Positions 34,632 through 45,075 of a stretch of DNA of 64,000 nt are shown piece by piece; within the stretch, counting starts at the first letter, position 1; each line of letters opens with the position of its first letter. Source of the stretch: Mesorhabditis belari (Eukaryota > Nematoda > Chromadorea > Rhabditida > Rhabditidae); NCBI GenBank assembly GCA_958450365.1, contig CAUEEP010000902.1, forward strand, positions 248,001 through 312,000, in the 5' to 3' direction. A program made the position numbers and the translations under genes. The notes beneath the pieces were generated by a model. It worked only from the letters and a program-made list of their open reading frames with translations, was not told the DNA's origin and did no database searches.

Positions 34632-35760
34632 TCGAAAATGAGACTGAGTTCCTGAAAGATTAAAGTAGAAATTTGAGTATTGGATTGAGAAATAGAATGC
34701 CACAAAGCAGGGATTGGAGGTTTTCTAAAAGATGGAGGAAACTACCGTATACGGTAGACCGTACACTACTAAAATACACCGTAAAAATAGGCAAACGAAG
34801 CTGGCTTTTGGTTATCTAAACCCATAGGTTATGTAAAGCTTAATCTATTACCGTAGTCCCTATTTCTAGCTATCGTAAACTACACCGATTCATAGCTACC
34901 GTAGTCCCTAGTCCGTAGCTATCGTAAACTATCCTAATCTATAGCTGCCGTAATCCCTCATCCGTTACGATCCCTAAAATGTAGCTTAGCTAAAAGGTAG
35001 CCTAAAATTCGTAATGCTTAGCTGTCGTAACCTTGTAGAAAACAACAAGTTTAAAGCTGTTCACTGAAGTTAAAATTGATGAGATAAAAATTTCAACTAG
35101 CAAATGGGAATTCAAATTTATAAGGAAGTTCAGGATCCAGGAAACTGGTCCAGAATCTAAGAAACTGGTCCAGGATCCAGGGAACTGGTCCAGGATCCAG
35201 GGAACTGGTCCAGGATCCATTCTTAATCCAGGAAACAATTCTGAATCTGACAACCAAAGGGTTTTATCAACATTTCCTGAAAATTTCATTTCTGGCTTTC
35301 TTTTTTCATTTCCTGGATTAGATTTTGTGATCAGATTATGTATATTACTGTCTATTGTTCAATGGGACAAATTGGTAGAAACGTGAAGAAAGTGAGTTGA
35401 AGTTGAGCAAATCCACAATTCGATTCGATTATTCCAGTTCCGCGTTTGTTTTTGAATACGGATTATTGATAAATTTTTAGAGATTTTTGTATATTGAGCA
35501 CATTATACAGACACGTTGAGATCTAGCTTCGTCCAAACGTGCCTTCCAGATAGCCCTTGTTGTCTTTTTGTTCTACTTTGTGCTCAAACACGAAAACACA
35601 CCTCTCCTAATGTACACAAATCTTTGCTTGGTGCAAGAGCATGTAAAACCAGTAAAGCAGATTGTTCAAAGGATACTTTAAACAGACAATTGAATAGATC
35701 AGTCAAGATCAAAGTCAAGAAAGATACAGTAAACCCTGAAACAAAAATGGTATACCATAA
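34632..35760. other. Upstream of the srt gene; repeats only
   Basis: Contains CTACCGTAGTCCCTA-like repeated phrases (about 34745-34990) and a tandem GGTCCAGGATCCAGGGAACT array of about four units (35135-35225). No gene is supported; an 85-codon plus frame at 35516 lacks any match. Confidence 0.5.
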
Positions 35761-35855
35761 AGATTCACGTTAAGATCTTGCTTCGGTAGATATTACGATA
35801 GATTTCAAGCAATGGAAAGTTGTAGAAAGCGTGTTATTTGAAAAAAACGAATCTA

Positions 35856-36386
35856 TTGGGTTGGTGAATTGAAAACTGCGAGCTATTGTCATATGTGACA
35901 GTTTGAGCATTTTCTTCAAAAGAAACCCATTTTGGTGTCAATGGAAAAGTTGTAGAGAATCAAAAATCAAGCTTATATCCAAATTTTCAGAACGATTCAA
36001 AACCTGGTTTTCAAGAAATGCGAAATTTACGAATTTTCACAAAACTTGCATTTTAAGCGAAACTACTGAGTGTATCTTTTTGGAAATTTGGCTATAAGCC
36101 TCATTTTTGATTCTCTACAACTTTTCTATTGACACCAAAATGGGTTTCTTTTGAAGAAAGTGCTCAAACTGGGACATCTCCAGTCCTCCATTTTTTGAGT
36201 CTCACGCTTGTCTCACACACAAACCAAAATCCTACCACGAAAGAGGAATCCTCAAATTGCCTGCAAATTGCCTATAAAATGGGCAGAAGTCGTGAATAAT
36301 AATGGAAATTATTTCGAATGAATTGATGGTTTTATGTTGAATAAATTTTAGTTCAAAGTCCGGCAGTTTTCAATTCACCAGCCCAA
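35856..36386. mobile_element. Mariner-derived MITE
   Basis: 531 bp with ends TTGGGTTGGTGAATTGAAAA and inverse TTTTCAATTCACCAGCCCAA. Internal palindrome as in 4012-4529. It is separated by TA from the transposase fragment that follows. Confidence 0.88.
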
Positions 36387-36388
36387 TA

Positions 36389-36876
36389 GATTTGAGTGCA
36401 TTTTGAGGATAGCAAGACGACCGTTAATGCAATCAAATACAGCGAACAGTTGGACAAGGTAAATGAATTCCTGAGGAAGAATAAGCCCTCCAAGTCCAAG
36501 ATCGTTCTCCTCCACGGCAACGCGCGCCCTCGTGTTGCAAAACTGATTCGCTCTAAAATAAATAGCCTTGTTTGGGAACTTTTGGTGCATTCTCCATACA
36601 GTCCGGACCTCGCCCCTTCTGATTACTATTTATTCCGGACCATGAGTAATGAGCTTGCGGGAGAACACTTCGATTAGAAAGAAGCAGTCAAAAGTTGGCT
36701 TTGAAAGTTTTTCGATTCAAAACGAAAATCCTACTACGAAAGAGGAATCCGCAAATTGCCTGTAAAATGGACAGAAGTCGTCAATAATAATGGAAATTAT
36801 TTGAAATGAATTCTCATGGTTTTATGTTGAATAAATTTTAGTTCAAAGTCCGGCAGTTTTCAATTCACCAACCCAA
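36389..36876 (+). pseudogene. 3' half of a mariner transposase, parent of the MITE family
   Basis: The frame 36396-36809 covers the second half of a mariner transposase: KIVLLHGNARPR, HSPYSPDLAPSDYYLF, then RGIRKLPVKWTEVV near the C-terminus. The second catalytic Asp (normally HDN) is Gly in LLHGN, and two in-frame stops occur (near 36673 and 36702), so it is dead. The right terminal repeat ends at 36876 with TTTTCAATTCACCAACCCAA. The last ~100 bp are shared with the MITEs at 4012, 10503 and 35856, showing that these derive from this transposon. Confidence 0.88.
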
Positions 36877-37395
36877 TAGATTCACGTTAAGATCTAGCTT
36901 CGTTAGACAAGATTACGATAGCTTTCAAGCAATGGAAAGTTTTAGAAAGCGTGTTATTTGAAAAAAACGACTCTATTTTAAAGATTACCGTACTTCAAAG
37001 TGAAAACGTGAAAGATCATCTAACAAATTGACAAGAAAACTCAAATTCTTTTGCTTGAAACTTCTTTTATATTAGTATCCATTTGTTATCCATCTGATCA
37101 CCATTTGGTCACGGGGATTTCCCTTTAATCGCCTAAGAACAATGTACAGAATTACCCATTGTTTAGTAGATTTAATTAAAAAAAACTGAATACTTTTCGC
37201 CATTTATCAAAAGAAGGAAGCTTTCCGATACTTTGTGACCAAAGAAAACGAATTCAATTCGATCATTTAAACAACAACGATTCGTTTATTATCAAAAGCG
37301 AAAAATATTTGTGATTTCTTCTGTTTTTCATCAAAATTCTTCTGTTTCGTTTTTTCTTGGCATCAGAAAAAGGATTGAAAGAATTCTGAATTATA

Positions 37396-37485
37396 TTGGG
37401 TTGGTGAATTGAAAACTGCGGGACTTTGAACTAAAATTTATTCAACATAAAACCATGAATTCATTCCAAATAATTTCCATTATTG
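37396..37485. mobile_element. Truncated mariner-MITE end
   Basis: Begins TTGGGTTGGTGAATTGAAAA after TA and follows the terminal sequence of the family for ~90 bp (TTCAACATAAAACCATGAAT), then stops matching. Confidence 0.8.
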
Positions 37486-37549
37486 AAGATAATTTAACAA
37501 ATTCATAAAACCAGATTTCTTTTAGGAGTAAAATTAGTTATAGTAATAG

Positions 37550-38223
37550 TAGCAAATAAGTTTAGAAGTAATTTATAATATCAAGTGCTAGTAAACGATT
37601 GATAAAAAAGTAATATTGATAAAATATTGGGTTGGGGAGAATGAGTCGGCGCCGAAAATGAAAAAAATGTCTAAAACTTCTATTCGACTTCGTGAAATAA
37701 TATGCGTTTGATATCAGTAGAATGGTTAACTAATTCTCAACAAAATGACATTTAAAAGAAAATTCAAACAGCGCCTCCGCTCAAGAAAAAGCCATTTTTT
37801 CACAAAAACTACAAACTGTGATCTAGAAAAAACCATTGGTGGGATCTTCCTGCAAATTTGGCAACTTAAGTAATTCAATGTGCTCTATCTTTTTTATATA
37901 AACACCAAAGAAGGTTTATGTGAAAGAAACTGTTCAAATGATGAGTCGGACTCTTTGCCATTTTAACCAGCTGCGTTTGGAAGTTCATAAACTCCACGAA
38001 AGAAAAGCTTTGTGGAATCTCTCAAAAGTGATTTTGTAGAGAAATAGTGGATCCTTTTGATGAAACCAAACGTATGTTTAAAGAAGGCTTTATGTGTGCA
38101 AAAAGTCCCTTTAAAGTTTCGCGCCGACTCATTCTCCCCAACCCAATAGCAAATAAGTTTAGAAGTAATTTATAATATCAAGTGCTAGTAAACGATTGAT
38201 AAAAAAGTAATATTGATAAAATA
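37550..38223. repeat. Identical 75-bp direct repeats flanking a second mariner-like element
   Basis: 37552-37626 and 38149-38223 are identical (start GCAAATAAGTTTAGAAGTAA, end TATTGATAAAATA); with the preceding TA the match is 77 bp. They abut the element at 37627-38146 exactly on both sides. Confidence 0.95.
37627..38146. mobile_element. Mariner-like non-autonomous element, 520 bp
   Basis: Terminal inverted repeats begin TTGGGTTGGGGAGAATGAGT and end with the inverse ACTCATTCTCCCCAACCCAA; TA on both sides. The TTGGGTTGG start is mariner-like, but the interior differs from the family at 35856. No coding sequence. Confidence 0.88.
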
Positions 38224-38747
38224 GATAGTACTAGACTGATTCTAAAGCTTTACAATGATAAACCTATAGAATTTAGCGTTCAAAATTGATCGGAGAGTTT
38301 AAATTTCATTCTCTTATTCATTCTCAAGTTTTACTCTTCATTTAAACCATTTGGCATCAAATCAGAACAAGAATTTGAAACGCACTGTACATTGTACTTT
38401 GTGCTTAAAAGTTTGAAGGCCTTCTGGCGCACAGTCACCATCTTTCTTATGACGCCAGATCATTAAATGAATTATTCAGTGCCCCGGAAAGGATGTCTTT
38501 CCAATGAGCACAAAGTACACCATACTCAAATACTTAAACACACCCTTTCTGGGGCAAGGATTCACTCATCCCGAAACACAGATTGACTGCCAGTTGATCT
38601 TTTTCCAATCCAAAATCATAACTCATACAAATCCCAGTAATCATCATGAATCATAAGTGTCACTGTTTTCTGTCTTTCAAATCTCACCCTTACGTGTCTC
38701 TTTTTATCCCGTCCAGCCCTCCGAAAATGTGATTCAATTTTCACGCC

Positions 38748-38899
38748 TACCGTAATAATTCTAATAGAAGACCATGGTCTTCTAATTTTCAACCCCTTCC
38801 CCAAAGGGTCTTCTATTAGAGACTGGTCTTCTATTTTTCAACCTCCCTTCAAAAGGATCTTCTATTGGAGACTGGTCTTCTATTAGAATTATTACGGTA
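38748..38899. mobile_element. 152-bp palindromic MITE
   Basis: Ends TACCGTAATAATTCTAATAG and inverse CTATTAGAATTATTACGGTA. The centre repeats GGTCTTCTAT units three times in alternation with AGACTGG. Confidence 0.85.
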
Positions 38900-39415
38900 A
38901 TTTTATTTACATTCTTTCTTTTTTTTTCCTTGTACAAAAAGATCGGAACTCAAAAATCGAGGTGACGCAGAAATTCTTTGTCTAAAAATGCTCCCGACTT
39001 TGCTCGTAAACAATGATTTTTGTAAATTATGGAATAATTGCTTCTCCAACTTCTACAATTCATATTTTGTGCGAAAACAAAATTTTTGTGCTTATTAGAG
39101 GACTTTTTTTGTTTTGCTTTTCAGACACGAACTCTAGTTTTCGATTGGGTCACAGTTTGGAAAGAATTTAGGCTATTATAGTGTTTTAAAAGTGTAGAAA
39201 AGCTACCGTAAGCAAGCTTTGCCTGTTTCAAGTCAAGCCAAGCCAGGCTCGGCAGTCAGGCCAGATCTAGACTTACTATTGCACATTAGCTTCACAACAT
39301 TTCTGGCTATCAGATTTACATTAGACTTGTGATATGGTAAGCTAGATCTAGCTTAGAATCGAAGTCTGGACCAGGTTAGGTTAGGGTTTCAGGCCAGGCT
39401 TAGGCCTAGGCTGGT

Positions 39416-39610
39416 AAAGGTGCGCTCATTGAATCGGCTATCTATAAACATCTATAACCATCTATAAACATAAACAAACAATATAAACAGCTTAAGCACA
39501 CCCTGGTAAAGGTGCGCTCATTGAATCGGCTATCTATAAACATCTATAAACATTTATAACCATCTATAACCATCTATAAACATAAACAAACAATATCAAC
39601 AACTTAACAT
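39416..39610. repeat. Tandem duplication of ~85-100 bp
   Basis: GGTAAAGGTGCGCTCATTGA and the following TATCTATAAACATCTATAA run occur twice (39415 and 39504); the second copy has extra CATCTATAAC units. Confidence 0.85.
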
Positions 39611-40432
39611 TCACGAGTCAGTCCATTTTCTTGTAAAATGTAAAGCAAAAAGGAGAAATGTAGATTTAAACATTGTGAAGTTGTGAAGATTCCAACGAGC
39701 TTTTCGTGTAATTTCTTCTCGAACATTTCAAGTCCAACCATTCTACAAGCCTTCTTTGATCGTTTTGAAATGGTTGAAATGGTTTCTTTGATGGCACAAA
39801 CATTAGTAAATATTCGATGCTTTGAGAAACCTTTTTGAGAATCAGTTTATCTTTTGTCGTTTTTCGATTTTTGGGTGGGCGAATTGTCCACCAAATCCCA
39901 TAAAAGCTCACACTTTTAACATCTTGTTCCAAGGCGTCAAACTTTTAAAAGCACTTTACCCGCGAGCACTTTATTTATCTCCTTCTTCAAATCCCTCATC
40001 TTTTTGATTTCCAAATATTATCCTGGTCTACCCAAGTGCTCGCGAAATGCTCACTGTTCGAGAATTCTTGCTTTCGGACAATTCGGACAAAAGGAGCAGA
40101 AAGCCAAGTCGAACGAACGGCAGAAAGCCAACTTTTTAGCGCCGCCGTAGCCTCGTTCTTATCCAAGGATATCGAAAAATCAAAAAATTGATAACTAGAG
40201 GCACGATTAACGTAGTTTTTGAAAGGTGCCGTGTTTTAGAAAACTCATGATACGAGGTAAACTCCATTCTAGCTTTTCCACATTTTTGAACTTGTTATTA
40301 GAAAGAATGTACTGTAAGAAAACTGTAATCTTCTGTACTGTAAGAAGACTATGTACTGTAAGAAAGAATGTACTATAAGAAGACTGTAATCTTCTTATTT
40401 TATAAGATTTTCACCAAAAAATACCCATGCTA
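39611..40432. other. Downstream of the srg-like gene; no gene recognised
   Basis: An 88-codon minus frame (39666-39932) has no recognisable domain. A TGTACTGTAAGAA-type short repeat occurs at 40308-40390. I see nothing else. Confidence 0.4.
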
Positions 40433-43200
40433 TCATCTCGAAAATTTATCATTTTTGCTTTCTAAAAATATCTTTTTTTGTTGAAAAATGATATCTTTTG
40501 TTGAAGTGACCGAAATTTTCATTTCATTTCTGATTCGTTTTTGTCTTGACGAATATAACATTAGAATGGATAATATTCTGAAAATTTCTTAAAAGATTAG
40601 GGGATTTAAAAAAAAACTTACGCATAATAAATATTACAAGAATAGGGAAAGATGACGTTTTGAAATAGGAAAACTTTGGAGAAAAGGAAGAAACCCGTGT
40701 GAAAGAGATAATTGAGACGCCAAGCTATTTCGAAATAATAATTCTCTAAGAGAATATGGAATAAAGTGATGAAATTGCAGGCACAGATCTGGAAAGAATT
40801 TGAAACTTTTAAAAGCTACCGTAACATTCGCTCAGTTCACCCAATCTATCTACAGGGTGCCTCATAATTACTCATACTCGCTCTGGAGTCGAGTTTGTTC
40901 CTCTCAAGAAATAGTGTGAAATAGGAAAAAGGTTAGGTCGAAATCAACTGAATATCTTTGAATATCTTCTACAATTTGTAAGATATTCCTTTAATTTTAA
41001 ATCCACCTCGTTCCTATTGTGCACTATTTCTTGAGAGGAGCACACTCTACTCTGAAGGGTGTAGCTCAGTCAAAAGATAATCGATTCCCTACAAAAATTT
41101 TACAGGTAAATGTTGAGTGGGTCTCCTGTAGCAGTGCCCATTATCTAACCGATTGCAGCTCAAAAACTTTTCAAACAAACTCCAAAACTAGATCGGGCGC
41201 CAGGCTAAGTGCGACTTTGAGAGCTTGTCAGAAAAATTTGTGAGCTGCAAGCGGCTAGGTAATGGGCACTGCTAAAGGAGATCCACTCAACATCTACCTG
41301 TAAAAATTTTTGTGGGAATCGGCTATCTTTTTGACTGAGCTACACCCTCCAGAGTGAGCAATGAGTAAATATGACGCACCCTGTACTTTTTGTATATTTT
41401 GTTATCTTTGTGAAGCCTCGCAGAATTAGATTAAAAGTAGACAAATTGGATAAGACTTTAGGCTCAGCTTGAATCCAATCATTACTTTTATATCTTTCAC
41501 CGAATTTGATCAAAAATTCGGTGAAAGAGATAAAACTAAAGCCAAAAGTACAGTTTTAACAAGTTGCCACTTTTTAAGAAGAGGAGCACACTTTCGTTTT
41601 ACGCACTTAAACTTGTTACCTGCAGAGCCAATTTGAAATCATGCCATTCCTTTGTGGCCACTTTTGTCTCTAAAATTAACCAATAAAATGATAATCAAAG
41701 CAAAGTAATGAATGGCAGAGAAAGATTTTCGGGGATGGGATTGAACCCTCGAACTTTCCCCCTGCCCTTGACCTTCCGGGCAGATGCTTTAACCACTGAG
41801 CTATCCGGTACCTTTTTGGAGCAGAAGAAAGAGGAAATACAAGGAGGAAGATAAGGGCATTTTAAATTAAATAGTTACCTTTCTTTGTACCTCTTGCTCA
41901 TAAAAAAGGTTTAATCACAAAAAAGCTTCCAAAACTCACAAAAAACGATCGAATCTTGTAAATTCCCAGAACATCAAAAATCAGGGCCAATCCTGTAATA
42001 AAAGAGGAGATGATGACAAGAATTTGATAGGCACTTTCCGTATAAGCACCGATACGCACCACTGCGTAATTGATCGGAAAATAAACAGTGTTGTCACCGG
42101 ATTCTGAAGCAGTTTAATATCAATATTTGCATTGTTTTTACCATTAAATATCAATTCCGCGTATAGAGGAGTGCCGGGGATTAAAATAAAGAGAATAGCT
42201 TGAAGCGCTGGATATTTAACGACATGCGAAAAATATTTCCCTTTGGCGAAGATTGCAAAGAATCGATTGATTGATAGAGAGAATTGGCAAAAGATTGGGA
42301 TATATGTGCACAATTGGTAAATGATTGCGAGGTGGTGGTTCAGAGTGTAGTTACACCAATAGATGCTGCAAAAAGTTGGACAGTGTTGAAAAGAAGAAAA
42401 TCAATCAGCTAAGTTATGCCTGACTTTTGACTGTTTCGGATAGTTTTTACCGTATTTTCTCTAATAGTAGTGCACCGTGAGCTTTGCCTAAATTGCTCGA
42501 AATCTCGAGAACCGCTTATCAGAACCTATCGATGTGGGGTCGGAAAATGTAGCTGACGATGAGATCTTGTGGGGAATTTGAGTGTTGAGTCTCTGGGAAA
42601 ACTTTGGAAGCCGTAAAATGGTCATTTACTCGGCTCGCCGGGGTGCACTACTATTAGAGAGAACCCGGTAGTCAAGATCGTCAAGATAGTCAAGATAGAT
42701 GAGATCTTGTGGGGGATTAAAGTGTTGAGCTTCTGTGGAAACTTAGAAACCGTAAAACAGTCATTAACTCGGCTCGCCGGGGTGCACTACTATTAGAGAA
42801 AATACGATAAATCAGAGCCACTGCCAAACCAACCAGACCAGACCAATTGTCTTTTATCCTGGACTATTGCAAAAGTCAATTTGAACAGCTCAGCCCTGTT
42901 CTTGACGATCCATTACCCATTTCACTCACTTATTCGAACATCCAGCAAAAACAAAACCGCAAAGCGAGCAAATGATTCGAGCGAGGTGACTGCCGAGGAA
43001 ATACATTTTCACAACTTTGTGTAAACGAGAATTCCGGAAGACGATGAGAGATGCGACGAAATTGGTTACGGTAGCCAAAGTAGAGAACTGAACTCATATT
43101 TTGACTATATAATTTATAAAGCTTTATAAAATGAAATTCTCACCCCGAAGAACAACCCGATTGCCACTGAATCCGTGGCAAGGCCGAAGTCGGCACTCAT
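40433..43200 (-). CDS. Serpentine chemoreceptor, srg-like, 7 exons, 320 aa
   Basis: Minus-strand exons: 43200-43144, 43087-42930, 42365-42142, 42103-41940, 41667-41620, 40788-40622, 40577-40433. Phases agree throughout; stop at 40433-40435. Landmarks are TLATVTNFVASLIVFRNSRL (TM1), CNYTLNHHLAIIYQ, then CTYIPIFCQFSLSINRFFAI in TM3 (the SxNR-type motif of the Srg superfamily), VYFPINYAVVR before TM5, EWHDFKLALQ before TM6 and FPYSCNIYYAILS in TM7, followed by a basic C-tail (KRIRNEMK). Exon 5 needs the acceptor TTTTAGAG; other junctions are ordinary. Assignment to Srg rather than Sru or Srx is tentative; 7TM chemoreceptor is clear. Part of intron 2 and exon 3 is duplicated at 61632-61850, and another part of intron 2 at 44036-44160. 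Confidence 0.88.
40851..41385. mobile_element. Palindromic element with TACAGGGTGC ends
   Basis: Ends TACAGGGTGCCTCATAATTA and inverse ATGAGTAAATATGACGCACC then CTGTA. Inner arms pair TTGAGTGGGTCTCCTGTAGC with its inverse near 41265. The CAGGGTG start is common in Tc1-like elements. It lies in intron 5 of the srg-like gene. Confidence 0.8.
41738..41813 (-). pseudogene. tRNA-like relic
   Basis: On the minus strand a near-canonical A-box (TAGCTCAGTGGTTAAAGC) and B-box (GGTTCAATCCC) are ~35 bases apart, but acceptor stem ends do not pair. Best preserved of the tRNA-like copies; a scan would decide if it can fold. It is in intron 4 of the srg-like gene. Confidence 0.45.
42448..42809. mobile_element. 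MITE, family TACCGTATTTTCTCTAATAG, plus partial copy
   Basis: Full copy 42448-42670 (ends TACCGTATTTTCTCTAATAG and inverse AGAGAACCCGGTA), followed by a second right half to 42809. Inside are CTCGAGAACC and CGATGTGGGGTCGGAAAATG. It lies in intron 2 of the srg-like gene. Other copies: 61112-61326, 61414-61631, 61858-61941, 62048-62264. Confidence 0.88.
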
Positions 43201-43507
43201 CGAAATCGATAAATATGCAAGTTGGGGGGAAAAATTGGGAATTTGAACACCAGCAAGTTTCAAGGTGTTTTTCTTTTGGGAAATTTGTAATTTGATTTCG
43301 CCCGTAAATTGTTTGACTCGCGATTCAACCCGGCCACAAAACCCACGCAAACGTCACACCTTACCAAAAAAGAACTTTTGAAAATCACATGACACAAGTA
43401 ATTAAGCGTCATAAATTAAGCGTCATGCCCTTTTTGAGGTTTGGGTACTGTAGCTAGGTCACGAAAAAGATTGACTGGTTACAGTACCTTTGAGCAGCTG
43501 TACTTTA

Positions 43508-43935
43508 TACAGGGTGACCAAGAATTACCGCAACAACGGCGTATTATGTTATGAGCCCCATTTCACTTTTTGCTTACCTGTTTTTATGGTTTTTGTGTAT
43601 TTTTATTATTTTATGGTATGATTACTAACTTTCAATACATTAGTATGGTTGTTTTCAGGAATGGTGAAAGCGTCTCCATATCGACAATCGATCCTTGAGC
43701 TCAAGCGGCAGCGTGTTCAGGCGAGCGAGATTTCAAAGCGCCTGAATGTCCCCAGAAGCCTCGTTTCTCGAACCATTCAATGTTGAGCACAGTTTCTCTG
43801 GGCTCTGGGCAATGAAACTCTGGACACAGTTTCTGATCTCCCTGGAAGAGGTGCAAAACGAAGAGCGGCTACTCGGGCTAATGTCAAGCCGGGATAACCG
43901 CCAATGGAAAGACCCCGTTGATCTTTGTTTTTCAA
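43508..43935 (+). mobile_element. Tc1-like transposon relic with N-terminal transposase
   Basis: Starts TACAGGGTGACCAAGAATTA. After an AG acceptor-like site, a frame from 43661 reads MVKASPYRQSILELKRQR and EISKRLNVPRSLVSRTIQ, a helix-turn-helix DNA-binding domain of Tc1/mariner-superfamily transposases. It reaches a stop near 43785; remnants GRGAKRRATRANVKPG follow in the same region. The catalytic domain is absent. Confidence 0.75.
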
Positions 43936-44300
43936 GGTGTGAAAGTGTACAAGTGTGAAAGTGAATTACAGTAGTGCGAGAATATATTGCACATGGCTAA
44001 GGTAAATTCATTACCGTTTCTTTTTTTTTGCAAGTCTATTAGAGAAAATACGGTAAATCATAGCAACTGCCAAACCAACCAGGCCAGACCAATTGTCTTT
44101 TATCCTGGACTATTGCAAAAATCAATTTGAACAGCTCAGCCCTGTTCTTGACGACCCGTTGATCTTTGTTCTTCAAGGTGTGAAAGTGTACAATGAACTA
44201 GAGTAGTGGCAGAATATGTTACACATGTCTAAGCGTAAATTAATTTCCGTTCCTTTTTTTTGCAAGTCTATAAGCAAATAATAAATGTGTGTTTTCATTC
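43936..44300. repeat. Duplicated block containing a copied srg-like intron segment
   Basis: GATCTTTG...CAAGGTGTGAAAGTGTAC to TTTTTTTTGCAAGTCTAT occurs twice (about 43918-44035 and 44160-44273). Between the two lies 44036-44160, which matches 42788-42912 from intron 2 of the srg-like gene, including the end of the MITE there. Confidence 0.8.
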
Positions 44301-44415
44301 ACGCCTTTTAAAAAGTTGAGATCTTATCGCAGAACAACAGCGCGTAAAAGATCCTCAAAAATGATCTCAAAATTTCGATTTTTATTTAAGATTACCTAAA
44401 TCGATTCCGTATCGG

Positions 44416-44714
44416 ATGGAATTATTGCTAGAAGTAAGAAATGCTTCGTAAATCTTTTTTTTCTTCTAACCTATAACAATTTCAGTGGTTTATCTATGTG
44501 TTACCGTATTTGGTGATACTTGGAGGAATTTATGGTCTTCAGCGATTCTTCTTGAACAGGGTAACTAATTGAAAGTCTACAAAAGAATTCAAAAGTCTAC
44601 AAAAAACAGTTTTTGCAATCTCAACCAACGATGATCGAATTTTTGGATGGAAAAGGCAATCGACGAAAGCGGCCAACGAATCTTGACTTATCAAGAATCA
44701 CTAACAAAAATTGA
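44416..44714 (+). CDS. Small single-pass membrane protein, 3 exons, 65 aa
   Basis: Exons 44416-44433, 44486-44560, 44610-44714; introns of 52 and 49 nt with GTAAG donors and TTTCAG/AACAG acceptors, all phase 0. The product starts MELLLE, has one hydrophobic segment (WFIYVLPYLVILGGIYGLQR) and a basic polar tail with DGKGNRRKRPTNLDL. The short length with a single N-terminal helix resembles accessory subunits of respiratory complex I (NDUFA1-like WFxxxLP start), but I do not recognise the family with confidence. A possible AATAAA lies at about 44878. It converges with the H2A.Z gene 361 bp downstream. Confidence 0.65.
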
Positions 44715-45075
44715 TTACAGTATTGGTTTTCCAATTGTCGGTACTTGCCCATTTTGTCTTTTTTGCCATAACGATACTTCTGTTTTGTATCTCTTACACA
44801 ATTCTTGCACAATCTCTCTCATTTCTCCTTTTGTGTCGTTGCAAATCAATTCAAATTCATTAAACACAGTTAAATTAAATAAATGTTAATGAAATGAGAT
44901 CTTTTAAAGACAAGGTAAAAAAATCTTGAAGTTTCACAAAAAAAAACTGTTAATTTGAGGAATAAGGCGGAGAATAATTAAAGATGTGAATGTACGATTT
45001 GGATGACGAAAATGGCAGTAAATGTACAAGAAGTGACAAAACAAATTAAATCTGGGCAACCATGAGATCGATCAT

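Larger units (their letters stand above)
35761..36975. repeat. 95/98-bp direct repeats flanking mariner elements
   Basis: Left copy 35761-35855 and right copy 36878-36975, both beginning AGATTCACGTTAAGATCT and ending GTTATTTGAAAAAAACGA plus CTA. They are about 90% identical with a 3-bp length difference. They abut the outer ends of the mariner-derived block exactly. Confidence 0.9.

Noticed and set aside
39666..39932. 88-codon minus frame
   Set aside because: No recognisable domain or splice partner; kept only as a note in the gap description.
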